Assembly (NCBI RefSeq): GCF_023913775.1
Contig: NZ_JAMXAX010000052.1
Coordinates: 1 to 35,668, forward strand
Direction: 5' to 3'
DNA length: 35,668 bases
Origin: Acidovorax facilis
GTDB taxonomy: Bacteria > Pseudomonadota > Gammaproteobacteria > Burkholderiales > Burkholderiaceae_C
Position numbers and translations under genes: made by a program. Positions 8,864 to 16,771 of this stretch are shown piece after piece (the first letter of the stretch is position 1; every line of letters starts with the position of its first letter). Below the pieces are notes generated by a model. It was not told the DNA's origin. It saw nothing but the letters and a program-made list of their open reading frames with translations, and did not search any database.

Positions 8864-8873
8864 ATGTATACAT
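8864..8873. promoter_or_regulatory. Putative VanR operator, vanR-proximal
   Basis: Second exact copy of ATGTATACAT, 70 bases before vanR and 106 bases from the first copy. That spacing is close to ten helical turns, which would suit two dimers on one DNA face and a possible loop. The site lies in an AT-rich stretch likely to hold the vanR promoter. Confidence 0.6.
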
Positions 8874-8942
8874 TAATGGGCCGCCGGGCTGCCCCAAGCC
8901 TTGGTTGTATGGTTTTTTTGATCATCTCTCCGCACACTCCAC

Positions 8943-9731
8943 ATGAACCTCTCTGAGCCCCTCCTGGCGGATTCCGCCCCGGGCGACGCTGCCGAAGGTG
9001 GCGCTTCGCAGTCGGTGAAGGCGCAGCTGCGCCTGCGTGAAATGATCCTGGCGGGCGAGTTGCCGGGCGGTGCGCGCATTGCCGAGCTGGCCATCGTCGA
9101 GAAGCTGGGGGTGTCGCGCACGCCCATCCGCGCCGCGCTCATGCGGCTGGAGCAAGAGGGCCTGCTGCAGCTGCTGCCAGGGGGTGGGTACGCCGTGCGC
9201 ACCTTTTCCGAAACCGATGTGGCCGACGCCATTGCGCTGCGCGGCACGCTGGAAGGGCTGGCCGCGCGCCTGGCGGCCGAGCGCGGGGTGGATGCCGCCG
9301 TGCTGGCCGACGCCCATGCCTGCCTGGATGCCATCGACACCACCTTGGCCCCTTCCACGCTGGACGACGTGGGTTTCTCGCGCTATGTGGAGCTGAACGC
9401 ACGTTTTCACCTGCTGCTGGGCCGCATGGTGGGCAGCGATGTGGTGGCGCGGGAGCTGGAGCGGGTCAAGGGCTTGCCGTTTGCGTCGCCCTCGGCCTTT
9501 GTGATGGTGCAGACCCATTCGCCGCAGGCGCGCGACTTGCTGGTGGTGGCCCAAGACCAGCATCGCCAGCTGCTGGACGCCATCGAGCACCATGAGGGCG
9601 CGCGGGCCGAGGCGATCATGCGCGAGCACTCGCGCCTCGCGCAGCGCAACCTGCGTGCAGCCTTGTCGGGCCAGGCCGGTGGGCAGGTGCATGCCGACAT
9701 GCCCGCCCTCACGCTCATTCGGCGGGGGTGA
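8943..9731 (+). CDS. vanR: GntR-family (FCD) regulator of vanillate demethylase
   Basis: 262 residues. The N-terminal winged helix (about 20-85: LRLREMILAGELPGG, VEKLGVSRTPIRAALMRLE, GLLQLLPGGGYAVR) is typical of the FadR subgroup. The C-terminal FCD ligand-binding domain (about 95-225) carries the usual histidines (ARFHLLLG, DQHRQLL, MREHSR) that hold a metal and the effector. Divergence from vanAB and the two palindromes in the 288-base shared region support the VanR assignment. Family members repress vanAB until vanillate binds. No clear Shine-Dalgarno sequence precedes the ATG, and no alternative start was better. Confidence is high for the family, good for the specific role. Confidence 0.88.
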   Translation: MNLSEPLLADSAPGDAAEGGASQSVKAQLRLREMILAGELPGGARIAELAIVEKLGVSRTPIRAALMRLEQEGLLQLLPGGGYAVRTFSETDVADAIALRGTLEGLAARLAAERGVDAAVLADAHACLDAIDTTLAPSTLDDVGFSRYVELNARFHLLLGRMVGSDVVARELERVKGLPFASPSAFVMVQTHSPQARDLLVVAQDQHRQLLDAIEHHEGARAEAIMREHSRLAQRNLRAALSGQAGGQVHADMPALTLIRRG

Positions 9732-9734
9732 CGG

Positions 9735-9759
9735 GCAACCCACCAAGCGCGAGGGTTGC
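9735..9759 (+). terminator. Possible terminator after vanR
   Basis: GCAACCC (9735-9741) pairs with GGGTTGC (9753-9759) around an 11-base loop, four bases after the vanR stop. There is no T-tract, so this is a weak call. The remaining sequence up to dctP at 9948 should hold the TRAP operon promoter, but I see no clear consensus. Confidence 0.35.
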
Positions 9760-9947
9760 AGGGTCTGCGGGTTTCACCGGTTTCATAACGTTACGGCATA
9801 GCTGAAAGTCCGTCATAGAACTGGCATGTGGATGCGACTGCATGCACAGTGGGGGCGGGACAGTGTCCCGCTCCATGCCGCAGATTCTCTGCGGCCCTGG
9901 GGTGTGGCCTCGCAGATGTGCAGATAAATCGAGACCGGAGACAAAAA

Positions 9948-10985
9948 ATGAACTTCTTCAAGCGACGCGCCGCATTGACGGCCCTGGGGGCGGCGGCCCT
10001 GGCAACGGTGGCTGGCAGTGCCATGGCGCAGACCGTGACCTTGCGGCTGCACCAGATGCTCCCACCCCAGGCCACCATCCCGGCCAAGGCCCTGGTGCCC
10101 TGGGCCCAGAAGGTCGAGGCCGACTCGGGCGGCAAGATCAAGGTGCAACTGTTCCACGCCATGCAACTGGGCGGCGCGCCGCCACAGCTGTTTGACCAGG
10201 CGCGCGATGGCGTGGTGGACTTCACCTGGACGGTGCTGGGCTACACCCCGGGCCGCTTCCCCAAGACGGAAGTGTTCGAGCTGCCCTTCATGAGCGGCAA
10301 CGCTGAAGCGTCTTCGCGCGCCATCCAGGAATACGTCGAGAAGTTCGCGGCCGATGAGTTCAAGGACGTCAAGCTGATCGCCGTGCACACCCACGGCCCT
10401 GGCCTGTTCCATACCAAGACGCCCGTCACCGGCCTGGAAAGCCTGCGCGGCATGAAGGTGCGCGGTGGCTCGCGCATCATCAGCAACATGCTCACCAAGC
10501 TGGGCGCCACGCCGGTTGGCATGCCTGTCCCTGCCGTGACCGATGCGCTGAGCAAGGGCACCATCGACGGCACCACCATCCCGTGGGAGGTGACGCCTTC
10601 GCTGAAGGTGACCGAGCTGGTGCGCAACCACACGACCTTTGCTGGCAAGGAAGGCCTGTACACGCAGACTTTTGCGTTCTCGATGAACAAGGCCAGCTAT
10701 GACAAGCTTCCGCCGGACCTCAAGGCCGTGATCGACAAGAACTCCGGCATCGAGACCGCCGCCATGTTTGGCCGCGCCATGGACGAGGGCGACAAGGTGG
10801 GCCGCCAGATTGCCGAGCGCGCCAAGAACAACATCGTTGCCCTGGACCTGGCCGAGACGCAGCGCTGGCGCCGCACGGCTGCCAGTGTGGAAACCGACTG
10901 GATCAACGAGGTGAAGGGCAAGGGCATCGACGGTGCCAAGCTTGCTGCTGAGGCGCGGGCCCTGATCGAAAAGCACAGCCGATAA
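9948..10985 (+). CDS. TRAP transporter substrate-binding protein (DctP family)
   Basis: 345 residues from the ATG at 9948, preceded by a GGAG site in GACCGGAGAC. The signal peptide runs to about SAMAQ at residues 24-28 and has an arginine pair near its start. The mature protein shows the DctP pattern: LRLHQMLPPQATIPAKALVPW, then FELPFMSG, MKVRGGSRI with the arginine that normally grips a substrate carboxylate, and DGTTIPWEV. It captures an organic acid in the periplasm and hands it to the DctQM permease encoded next. The ligand is not readable from sequence; a position between van and pmd genes makes an aromatic or lignin-derived acid plausible. A hairpin follows the gene before dctQ. Confidence 0.92.
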   Translation: MNFFKRRAALTALGAAALATVAGSAMAQTVTLRLHQMLPPQATIPAKALVPWAQKVEADSGGKIKVQLFHAMQLGGAPPQLFDQARDGVVDFTWTVLGYTPGRFPKTEVFELPFMSGNAEASSRAIQEYVEKFAADEFKDVKLIAVHTHGPGLFHTKTPVTGLESLRGMKVRGGSRIISNMLTKLGATPVGMPVPAVTDALSKGTIDGTTIPWEVTPSLKVTELVRNHTTFAGKEGLYTQTFAFSMNKASYDKLPPDLKAVIDKNSGIETAAMFGRAMDEGDKVGRQIAERAKNNIVALDLAETQRWRRTAASVETDWINEVKGKGIDGAKLAAEARALIEKHSR

Positions 10986-11028
10986 CCTCGGCGGTGTCGC
11001 CAGGCGCACCCGATTGCGCTGCTCCATG

Positions 11029-11072
11029 CCGATCCGCTCTGGTGGGTACCGGAATGGATCGGTTTGATTTTT
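11029..11072 (+). terminator. Stem-loop with T-tract between dctP and dctQ
   Basis: CCGATCC (11029-11035) pairs with GGATCGG (11056-11062), followed by a T-rich run TTTGATTTTTTG. It lies in the 102-base gap between the binding protein and the permease genes. Partial termination or mRNA 3'-end protection here would make binding protein exceed permease, as is usual in transporter operons. Confidence 0.5.
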
Positions 11073-11087
11073 TGACAGGACCCTGCC

Positions 11088-11576
11088 TTGAAGTTCCTAT
11101 CGTTTCTCGCCCAGGCTTGCGCGGTGCTGGCCGGGGTCATTCTCACGGGGGTGACGCTGGTCACCTGTGCAAGCATTGTGGGCCGCAACACCACGGGCTG
11201 GACTGTCCTGGGCGACTACGAACTCACGGCCGTGGCCGCAGGGGCCGCGATCGCGCTGTTCATGCCCTGGTGCCAGTTGCGCAGCCAGAACATCATCGTG
11301 GACTTTTTCACCGCCCGGGCCTCCTCGGCCGTGAATGCCCGGCTGGACCGCTTCGGCGCACTGCTGCTATCGGCTATGTTCCTCGTGCTGGCCTGGCGCA
11401 CGGCCACGGGTGGGCTCAGTGCCCGCAACTCCATGACCACCACCATGATGCTTGGGTTTCCTGAATGGATCACGTACGCTGCCATGGTGCCGCCCCTGTT
11501 GCTGACGGGGGTGATTGCCCTGGTGCAGGCCTTCGGCCCGGCGCACATTGAAATTGAAGAAGAGGATGCCGCATGA
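11088..11576 (+). CDS. TRAP transporter small permease (DctQ family)
   Basis: 162 residues from a TTG start at 11088, chosen because ACAGGA at 11075-11080 is well placed and the frame has no suitable ATG. Four hydrophobic segments are visible (around residues 3-27, 45-63, 85-103 and 120-145), the DctQ arrangement. GRNTTGWTVLGDYELTAVAAG is a typical first-to-second helix region. DctQ packs against DctM in the inner membrane and helps dock the binding protein. Its end overlaps the dctM start by four bases (ATGA), so the two are translationally coupled. Confidence 0.9.
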   Translation: MKFLSFLAQACAVLAGVILTGVTLVTCASIVGRNTTGWTVLGDYELTAVAAGAAIALFMPWCQLRSQNIIVDFFTARASSAVNARLDRFGALLLSAMFLVLAWRTATGGLSARNSMTTTMMLGFPEWITYAAMVPPLLLTGVIALVQAFGPAHIEIEEEDAA

Positions 11577-12892
11577 GCCCGCTGGCCCTCGCTCTTTCGA
11601 TTTTTGGTGTGATGCTTGCGCTCATGGTGGTGCGTGTGCCCATTGCGGCGGCGATGTTTGGCGCTGGTGCCTTTGGCTACCTCTACCAGGTAGGGCTACC
11701 GCCGTTTCTCAACAACCTCAACGGCCTGGCCTTTGCGCGGTTTGCGAGTTATGACCTGTCGGTGATCCCCCTGTTCATCCTCATGGGCAACTTCGCCACG
11801 CAGGGAGGCATCTCCAAGGCGCTGTTCCAGTTTGCCAGCGTGCTCATGGCGCGCTTCAAGGGCGGGCTGGCCATGGCAGCGGTGGCGGCGAGTGCGGCCT
11901 TTGGCGCCATTTGCGGCTCGTCCATTGCCACCGCAGCCACCATCACGTCGGTGGCGCTGCCCGAGATGAAGCGGCACGGCTACTCCGGCCGCCTGGCCAC
12001 CGGCACGCTGGCGGCGGGGGGCACGCTGGGCATTCTGATCCCGCCCTCGGTGCCTCTTGTGATCTACGCCATCCTGACCGAGCAGAATATCGCCAAGCTG
12101 TTTGCTGCGGCCACCATCCCCGGCATCATCGCCATGCTGGGCTACATGATCGCGATTGCGATCTACGTGCGCATCCGCCCCGGCCATGCGCCGGACCACA
12201 CCGTCGATCTTCCCAAGATGTCCTTGCAGGCCCTGCTGGGAGTGCTGCCCATTGCCATCGTGTTCCTGGTGGTGTTTGGCGGCATCTATGGCGGCCTGTT
12301 CACACCCACCGAGGGCGCGGGGGTAGGCGTGGCCTGCACCTTCCTTGCGGCGCTGCTCAAGCGCGAACTGACACTGGAGAAAATCAAGCAGTGTTTCCTG
12401 TCCACCGCGTCTGCCAGCGCCATGATCTTCATGATCTTCATTGGCGCCGACATGATGAACACGGCGCTCGCATTGACGCAGGTGCCTGGTCAGCTGGCGG
12501 GCCTGATCCAGGGCTGGAACGTTTCGCCCTATATGGTGGTGGCCGGCATCCTGCTCTTTTACGTGGTGCTGGGTGCGGTGATGGACGAGTTGTCCATGAT
12601 CTTGTTGACCATCCCCATTTTCTTCCCGGTGATCATGGGCCTGGACTTCGGCATGTCGCAGGAGCACACAGCCATCTGGTTTGGCATCATGGTGCTCATG
12701 ACGGTGGGGTTTGGCTTGCTTGCGCCGCCCGTGGGCCTTAATGTGTACGTGGTCAATGGCCTTGCGAAAGACGTACCCATCGCTGAGAGCTACAAGGGCG
12801 TCATGCCTTTCCTCGCCAGCGATGTGGTGCGGACCACGCTGCTGCTGGTGTTTCCGCCCATCTCCTTGTGGCTGGTGCAGTTCGTCGGCTGA
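11573..12892 (+). CDS. TRAP transporter large permease (DctM family)
   Basis: 439 residues with about a dozen hydrophobic segments throughout. It carries the signature stretch GGTLGILIPPSVPLVIYAIL, the re-entrant hairpin region of DctM, and a second related motif GLLAPPVGLNVYVVNGLA near residues 380-397, reflecting the internal repeat. It forms the sodium-driven substrate path of the TRAP system. It overlaps dctQ by four bases and its stop shares a base with the next start (TGATG at 12890-12894), so the run continues into the Bug gene without a gap. Confidence 0.95.
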   Translation: MSPLALALSIFGVMLALMVVRVPIAAAMFGAGAFGYLYQVGLPPFLNNLNGLAFARFASYDLSVIPLFILMGNFATQGGISKALFQFASVLMARFKGGLAMAAVAASAAFGAICGSSIATAATITSVALPEMKRHGYSGRLATGTLAAGGTLGILIPPSVPLVIYAILTEQNIAKLFAAATIPGIIAMLGYMIAIAIYVRIRPGHAPDHTVDLPKMSLQALLGVLPIAIVFLVVFGGIYGGLFTPTEGAGVGVACTFLAALLKRELTLEKIKQCFLSTASASAMIFMIFIGADMMNTALALTQVPGQLAGLIQGWNVSPYMVVAGILLFYVVLGAVMDELSMILLTIPIFFPVIMGLDFGMSQEHTAIWFGIMVLMTVGFGLLAPPVGLNVYVVNGLAKDVPIAESYKGVMPFLASDVVRTTLLLVFPPISLWLVQFVG

Positions 12893-13854
12893 TGGATCGC
12901 CGGGCAGCACTCCTCGCGCTGGGCCTCACCCCCTGCACCGTGCTGCGTGCGCAGCCCGCATTTCCAACCAAGGCGCTGCGCATCGTTGTGCCCTTTGCGG
13001 CGGGCGGCGTGGGTGACCTCACTGCACGCGCCGTGGCCACGGGGCTGGCCGCGCGGCTGGGGCAGCCCGTGGTCATCGACAACCGCCCCGGCGCCGGGGG
13101 TGTGGCGGCTGCCGATGCGGTCGCACGCGCGGAGCCTGACGGGCACACGCTGTTCCTGCTGTCCAACGGCACGGCGGTATCCGCAAGCCTTTTCAAGTCG
13201 CTGCCCTACGACACGCTGGCCGACTTCGCTCCGGTCAGCACGCTGGGTTTCTTCGATATCGCGGTGCTGGTACCTGCCGATTCGCCCCACCGCACGCTGG
13301 CCCAGCTGCTGGCGCATGCGCGGGCCCATCCAGGCCAACTCAATATCGGCAGCATCAACATCGGGAGCACCCAGCACCTGGCGGCCGAGCTGTTCAAAAG
13401 CAGCGCGGCCATTGATGCGCAGGTGGTGCCGTTCAACGGCACGCCCGCACTCATCACCGCGCTGCGGGGTCGGCAGGTGGATGTGGGCGTGGAGATTCTG
13501 GGCCCCACCTTGCCGCAGGTGCGCGCCGGGGCGTTGCGTGTGCTGGCGGTCACGGGCGAGCAGCGCTCTGTGGTGTTGCCCGATGCGCCCACGGCGGTGG
13601 AGCTGGGCGTGAAGGGTTTTGTGGCCGCTTCATGGAACGCGCTGGCCGTGCCCTCGCGCACACCGCGCGCGGTGGTGGACCGGCTGCAGCGCGAGGTGGT
13701 GGCCACTGTGGCGACACCCGCTGTGCAGCAGCAGCTGCGCGCGCTCAACGTCGAGCCCCGCACCTCCACACCGGAGCAGGCCGCTGCCCTGCTCAAAACC
13801 GACATCGACCGCTGGCGCGCCGTGATGGAGCGCGCGGGCATCCCCAAGCAATGA
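12892..13854 (+). CDS. Bug-type (TctC family) substrate-binding protein
   Basis: 320 residues from the ATG at 12892, overlapping the dctM stop by one base; an upstream in-frame extension would remove the signal peptide from the N-terminus. A short leader ends near LRAQPA (residues 18-23). The Bug pattern is clear: FPTKALRIVVPFAAGG, VVIDNRPGAGG, LPYDTLADFAPV, ADGHT-like DGHTLFLLSN, and PDAPTAVELG near the end. Such proteins bind carboxylates in the periplasm and usually serve TctAB permeases, or act as sensors. No tctA or tctB is present here, and the gene is coupled to a TRAP permease instead, so it may be an alternative receptor or an orphan. Confidence 0.9.
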   Translation: MDRRAALLALGLTPCTVLRAQPAFPTKALRIVVPFAAGGVGDLTARAVATGLAARLGQPVVIDNRPGAGGVAAADAVARAEPDGHTLFLLSNGTAVSASLFKSLPYDTLADFAPVSTLGFFDIAVLVPADSPHRTLAQLLAHARAHPGQLNIGSINIGSTQHLAAELFKSSAAIDAQVVPFNGTPALITALRGRQVDVGVEILGPTLPQVRAGALRVLAVTGEQRSVVLPDAPTAVELGVKGFVAASWNALAVPSRTPRAVVDRLQREVVATVATPAVQQQLRALNVEPRTSTPEQAAALLKTDIDRWRAVMERAGIPKQ

Positions 13855-14816
13855 AACCTGATAGCACCATGCAGACCGAAGAGAACCCAGTCTTGCCCCC
13901 TGTGGACCGCGTGGACCGCCTGGGTATCGTCGGCTACGGCGAGGTGGGCCGCATCTTTGCAGCGGGCCTGCGCAACGCCGGTGTGAGCGATCTGGCGGTA
14001 TGGGACCTGAAGTTCATCGACCCTGCGAAGGGCCCCGAGCCGCTCGCCCACGCACAGGTGGCGGGCGCGGTTGCGGCCGACAGCGTTGCGGCCCTGTGCG
14101 CCGGGCGCCAGCTCATCGTGTCGGCCGTGACGGCCAGCAACACGCTGGCGGTGGCCGAGGCGGTGGCGCTGCACATTGCGCCTGGCGCGTTCTTTCTGGA
14201 CCTCAATTCCGCGTCCCCCGGCACCAAGCAGCAGGCCGCCGCGTTGATCCATGCGCGTGGCGCCCGGTACGTCGAGGCGGGGGTGATGACGTCGGTGCCG
14301 CCCTATGGCATCGCCGTCCCCATGCTGCTCGGAGGCCCCCACGCCGCCACGCTGGCGCCTGTGTTGCACGGGTGGGGCATGGACGCCAAGCCGGTCAGCG
14401 ACCAGCTGGGCGTGGCCAGTGCCATCAAGATGTGCCGCAGCGTCATGATCAAGGGGCTGGAGGCGCTGGTGATGGAGAGCTATGCAACGGCCCGCCACTA
14501 CGGTGTGGAAGACCATGTGCTGCCCACCTTGGCTGAGACCTTTCCGTCCATCGACTGGCAAAAGCAGGGAAGCTACTTCTTCAGCCGCGTGGTGCAGCAC
14601 GGCCAGCGCCGCGCCGAAGAGATGCGCGAGTCGGCCCGCACCGTGGGTGAAGCAGGCATGGCGCCGCTGATGGCATCAGCCATTGCCGACAAGCAGCAGT
14701 GGGTGGCCGACCTGGCGCGCGAAGGCATCTTTCAAGGTCTGCCCCAGGACGCGCGCTGGCAGGACTATGCGGATCGCTTGTTAGAAAGTTTGTCATCACC
14801 TGGGGCCGCGGGCTGA
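13851..14816 (+). CDS. 6PGDH/3-hydroxyisobutyrate dehydrogenase-like NAD(P) oxidoreductase (DUF1932 type)
   Basis: 321 residues. The ATG at 13851 overlaps the Bug stop by four bases; a second ATG at 13869 is possible. The N-terminal Rossmann motif is LGIVGYGEVGRIFAAGL (about 24-40), then LIVSAVTASNTLAVAE and DLNSASPGTKQQAA as in beta-hydroxyacid dehydrogenases. The helical C-terminal half contains AIKMCRSVMIKGLEALVMES, where the lysine takes the place of the family catalytic lysine. The fold and DUF1932-like C-terminus suggest oxidation of a small hydroxy acid with NAD(P). The true substrate is unknown, and no step of the vanillate route requires it. It is the last gene of the TRAP run and faces the LysR gene convergently. 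Confidence 0.82.
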   Translation: MKPDSTMQTEENPVLPPVDRVDRLGIVGYGEVGRIFAAGLRNAGVSDLAVWDLKFIDPAKGPEPLAHAQVAGAVAADSVAALCAGRQLIVSAVTASNTLAVAEAVALHIAPGAFFLDLNSASPGTKQQAAALIHARGARYVEAGVMTSVPPYGIAVPMLLGGPHAATLAPVLHGWGMDAKPVSDQLGVASAIKMCRSVMIKGLEALVMESYATARHYGVEDHVLPTLAETFPSIDWQKQGSYFFSRVVQHGQRRAEEMRESARTVGEAGMAPLMASAIADKQQWVADLAREGIFQGLPQDARWQDYADRLLESLSSPGAAG

Positions 14817-14844
14817 CGCCTCGGTCCCTTTGATGGGCCTCTGC

Positions 14845-14870
14845 TCCAAGCCTGCTTGTACAGGCTTGGA
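14845..14870. terminator. Perfect 10-bp stem-loop between convergent genes
   Basis: TCCAAGCCTG (14845-14854) and CAGGCTTGGA (14861-14870) form a perfect 10-bp stem with a 6-base loop, 28 bases after the dehydrogenase stop. It can end transcription from either side. No T-tract follows. Confidence 0.55.
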
Positions 14871-14938
14871 CGTTCGCGAAGAGCTGCCACCTCGGGCGGC
14901 TGCACCGGGGCGCGCAGCGCCTCAGGGGGGGCTCCTGT
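14871..14938. repeat. CCCCCTGAG-type GC-rich intergenic repeat, copy 2
   Basis: The stretch shares the GCGCCTCAGGGGG core with 6540-6630 and 29250-29372. The LysR stop codon (14922-14924, minus strand) is the TGA inside the repeat's CCCCCCTGAGG, so the repeat supplies the last prolines and the stop of that protein. Confidence 0.55.
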
Positions 14939-15872
14939 ACAACGCTTGCAAGGTGCTGCGAATCAGTTCCGCCATCGCCTGCTGCGTGAGCGTGGCCGGG
15001 CGCTGCGAACTCACTGCCAAGAAGAGCTTGCTGCGCAGCCTTGCACTGTCCTCGCCATCCATGCTCGCACCCAGAATCGGCCGCGTAATGAACACCTCGG
15101 GCTTGCCCGACGTGGTGACCGCATTCATGGGCAGCACCGCGCAGCCCGCGCCATCGGCCACCAGGTCCAGGATGGCGGCTACACCGTCGATCTCCAGGCT
15201 GATCTGGGGGCGTTTGCCGCGCGCGGCCAGTTCCGATTCCACGAGCATGCGGATCGAGTTGGGGCGCGTGGGGATCACCAGCGGAAAGCGGGGCAGCTCG
15301 TCCAGCGGCAGGGGCGTGCGGGCCAGGGTATCGGCCTCCGCCTCGCTCTGGCCCACGGCGCGGCGCTGCACCAGAAACAGGTCTTCCTCCAGCAGAGCAG
15401 TGATCTCGATGCCCGGCGCAGGGGGCGTGTTGTAGAGCAGCGCAATGTCGAGCAGCCCTGTGGTCAGCGACTCGCGCATGGCCACCGACAGCCCTTCGCT
15501 GATGGCCAGCGCCGCATCGGGCAGCTTCACGCGGAAGGCGCGGGTCAGCGGCACGGTCAGCACCTTGGCAATGCTGGGCGGCAGGCCGATGGCCACACGC
15601 CCGGCGAGGGCGCCGCGCACGCGGCCCAGCTCTTCGCGCGCACGCTCCACCTGGTGCAGGATGCCCCGCCCATGCTCCAGCAGCAGCTTGCCCGCCTCGG
15701 TGGGTGTGGCACCCCGGCCATTGCGCACCAGCAGGTTCTGGCGCAGCTCCACCTCCAGCAGGCGCACCTGGCGGCTCAGGGCGGGCTGGGCAATGTCCAG
15801 CACCACAGAAGCCCGGGTAAAGCTACCCAGCTCGGCCACGCGCACAAAGTATTCGATCTGCTTGAGGTCCAT
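14922..15872 (-). CDS. LysR-type regulator, probable regulator of the pmd cluster
   Basis: 316 residues. The winged helix at the N-terminus (MDLKQIEYFVRVAELGSFTR, AQPALSRQVRLLEVELRQNL, TEAGKLLLEH) is canonical LysR, followed by an effector domain (about 90-300; GLPPSIAKVL, LDIALLYN, DLVADGAGCAVLPMNAV). It is divergent from the protocatechuate 4,5-cleavage genes with a 170-base shared upstream region, the position of the LysR regulator PmdR in Comamonas. It also resembles Nac/CbL-like members, so the inducer cannot be named from sequence. The C-terminal end falls inside an intergenic repeat, which may have trimmed or rewritten its last residues. Confidence 0.85.
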   Translation of the reverse strand: MDLKQIEYFVRVAELGSFTRASVVLDIAQPALSRQVRLLEVELRQNLLVRNGRGATPTEAGKLLLEHGRGILHQVERAREELGRVRGALAGRVAIGLPPSIAKVLTVPLTRAFRVKLPDAALAISEGLSVAMRESLTTGLLDIALLYNTPPAPGIEITALLEEDLFLVQRRAVGQSEAEADTLARTPLPLDELPRFPLVIPTRPNSIRMLVESELAARGKRPQISLEIDGVAAILDLVADGAGCAVLPMNAVTTSGKPEVFITRPILGASMDGEDSARLRSKLFLAVSSQRPATLTQQAMAELIRSTLQALYRSPP

Positions 15873-16042
15873 GGGGAATGCTCTCTGCTATTTGAATAGC
15901 TCCAAGTCAACGATCACGGAATGATATATCTGGTAGTGCCGGTGCCGCCTTCTTGTTTGGCCCTGCGCTGACCACAATCAGCGCCATGGAACCCCAGCGC
16001 ACGCAACGCGCGGGCCACCCGCAGCCCGGCAGGAGACACAGC
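15873..16042. promoter_or_regulatory. Divergent LysR/pmd promoter region
   Basis: This 170-base stretch separates the LysR gene from the first pmd-side gene. It includes the AT-rich palindrome GATATATC at 15923-15930 inside ATGATATATCTGGTAGT, a T-N11-A-like arrangement of the sort LysR proteins bind, and a GCTATTTGAATAGC-like inverted repeat near 15888-15901. Promoter hexamers are not clear. Confidence 0.35.
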
Positions 16043-16735
16043 ATGACCCCCCCAGAAATTCGCGGCATTTCGTCGATGGCCACGCGCCAGGTGCTGGCCG
16101 ATCTGGGGGCCGGGTTTGCGCAGCAATCGGGCACGCAGGCCGCCATCGAATCGGTGGGCGGCGTGGACGCGGCCAAGCGTGTGGCGGCTGGTGAAACCTT
16201 CGACGTGGTCATCCTCGCCTCCGACGCCATCGACAAGCTCCTCGCTGGGGGCCACCTGCTGCCCGGCAGCAAGGTGGATTGGGTGCACTCTGGCGTGGCC
16301 GTGGCCGTGCCAGAGGGCGCACCGCTGCCCGACATCAGCACCGAAGACGCCGTGCGACAGGCCGTGCTGGCCGCGCGCAGCATCAGCCTGTCCACCGGCC
16401 CCAGCGGCGTGGCGCTGGCCAAGCTGTTCGAGCGCTGGGGCATTGCCGACCAGATCGCCCCGCGCATGGTGCAGGCGCCCCCCGGCGTGCCCGTGGGCTC
16501 GCTGGTTGCGAAGGGCGAGGTGGCGCTGGGCTTTCAACAGTTGAGCGAGCTGCTGCACGTGCCGGGCATCCAGATCGTGGGCCCGCTGCCACCCGCCATC
16601 CAGATCACCACCACGTTTTCAGCGGGCATTGGCGCGTTGTCGCAACAGCCGGAAGCTGCCCGCGCCTTGCTGGCCTACCTGGCTTCGCCCGCTGCGGCCG
16701 AAGCCAAGCAAAAACAAGGCATGACCCCTGCCTAA
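16043..16735 (+). CDS. ModA-like periplasmic-binding-fold protein without signal peptide
   Basis: 230 residues from the ATG at 16043, chosen for the strong AGGAGA at 16031-16036; upstream in-frame ATGs at 15953 and 15986 add a polar, basic stretch that still is no signal peptide. The body follows the type 2 binding-protein pattern (SBP_bac_11/ModA-like): FDVVILASDAIDKLLAGGHLL, SISLSTGPSGVALAKLFERWG, VASLVAKGEVALGFQQLSELL-like text and ALLAYLASPAAAEA near the end. Cytoplasmic location is therefore likely. It is the first gene of the pmd cluster and 36 bases before pmdE. It might sense a pathway intermediate, or hold an enzymatic role such as isomerising oxalomesaconate, for which no known enzyme is seen here. 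Both roles are speculation. Confidence 0.75.
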   Translation: MTPPEIRGISSMATRQVLADLGAGFAQQSGTQAAIESVGGVDAAKRVAAGETFDVVILASDAIDKLLAGGHLLPGSKVDWVHSGVAVAVPEGAPLPDISTEDAVRQAVLAARSISLSTGPSGVALAKLFERWGIADQIAPRMVQAPPGVPVGSLVAKGEVALGFQQLSELLHVPGIQIVGPLPPAIQITTTFSAGIGALSQQPEAARALLAYLASPAAAEAKQKQGMTPA

Positions 16736-16771
16736 CCAATCACAAGAACACCTTCCAGGAGCACCCAAAAA

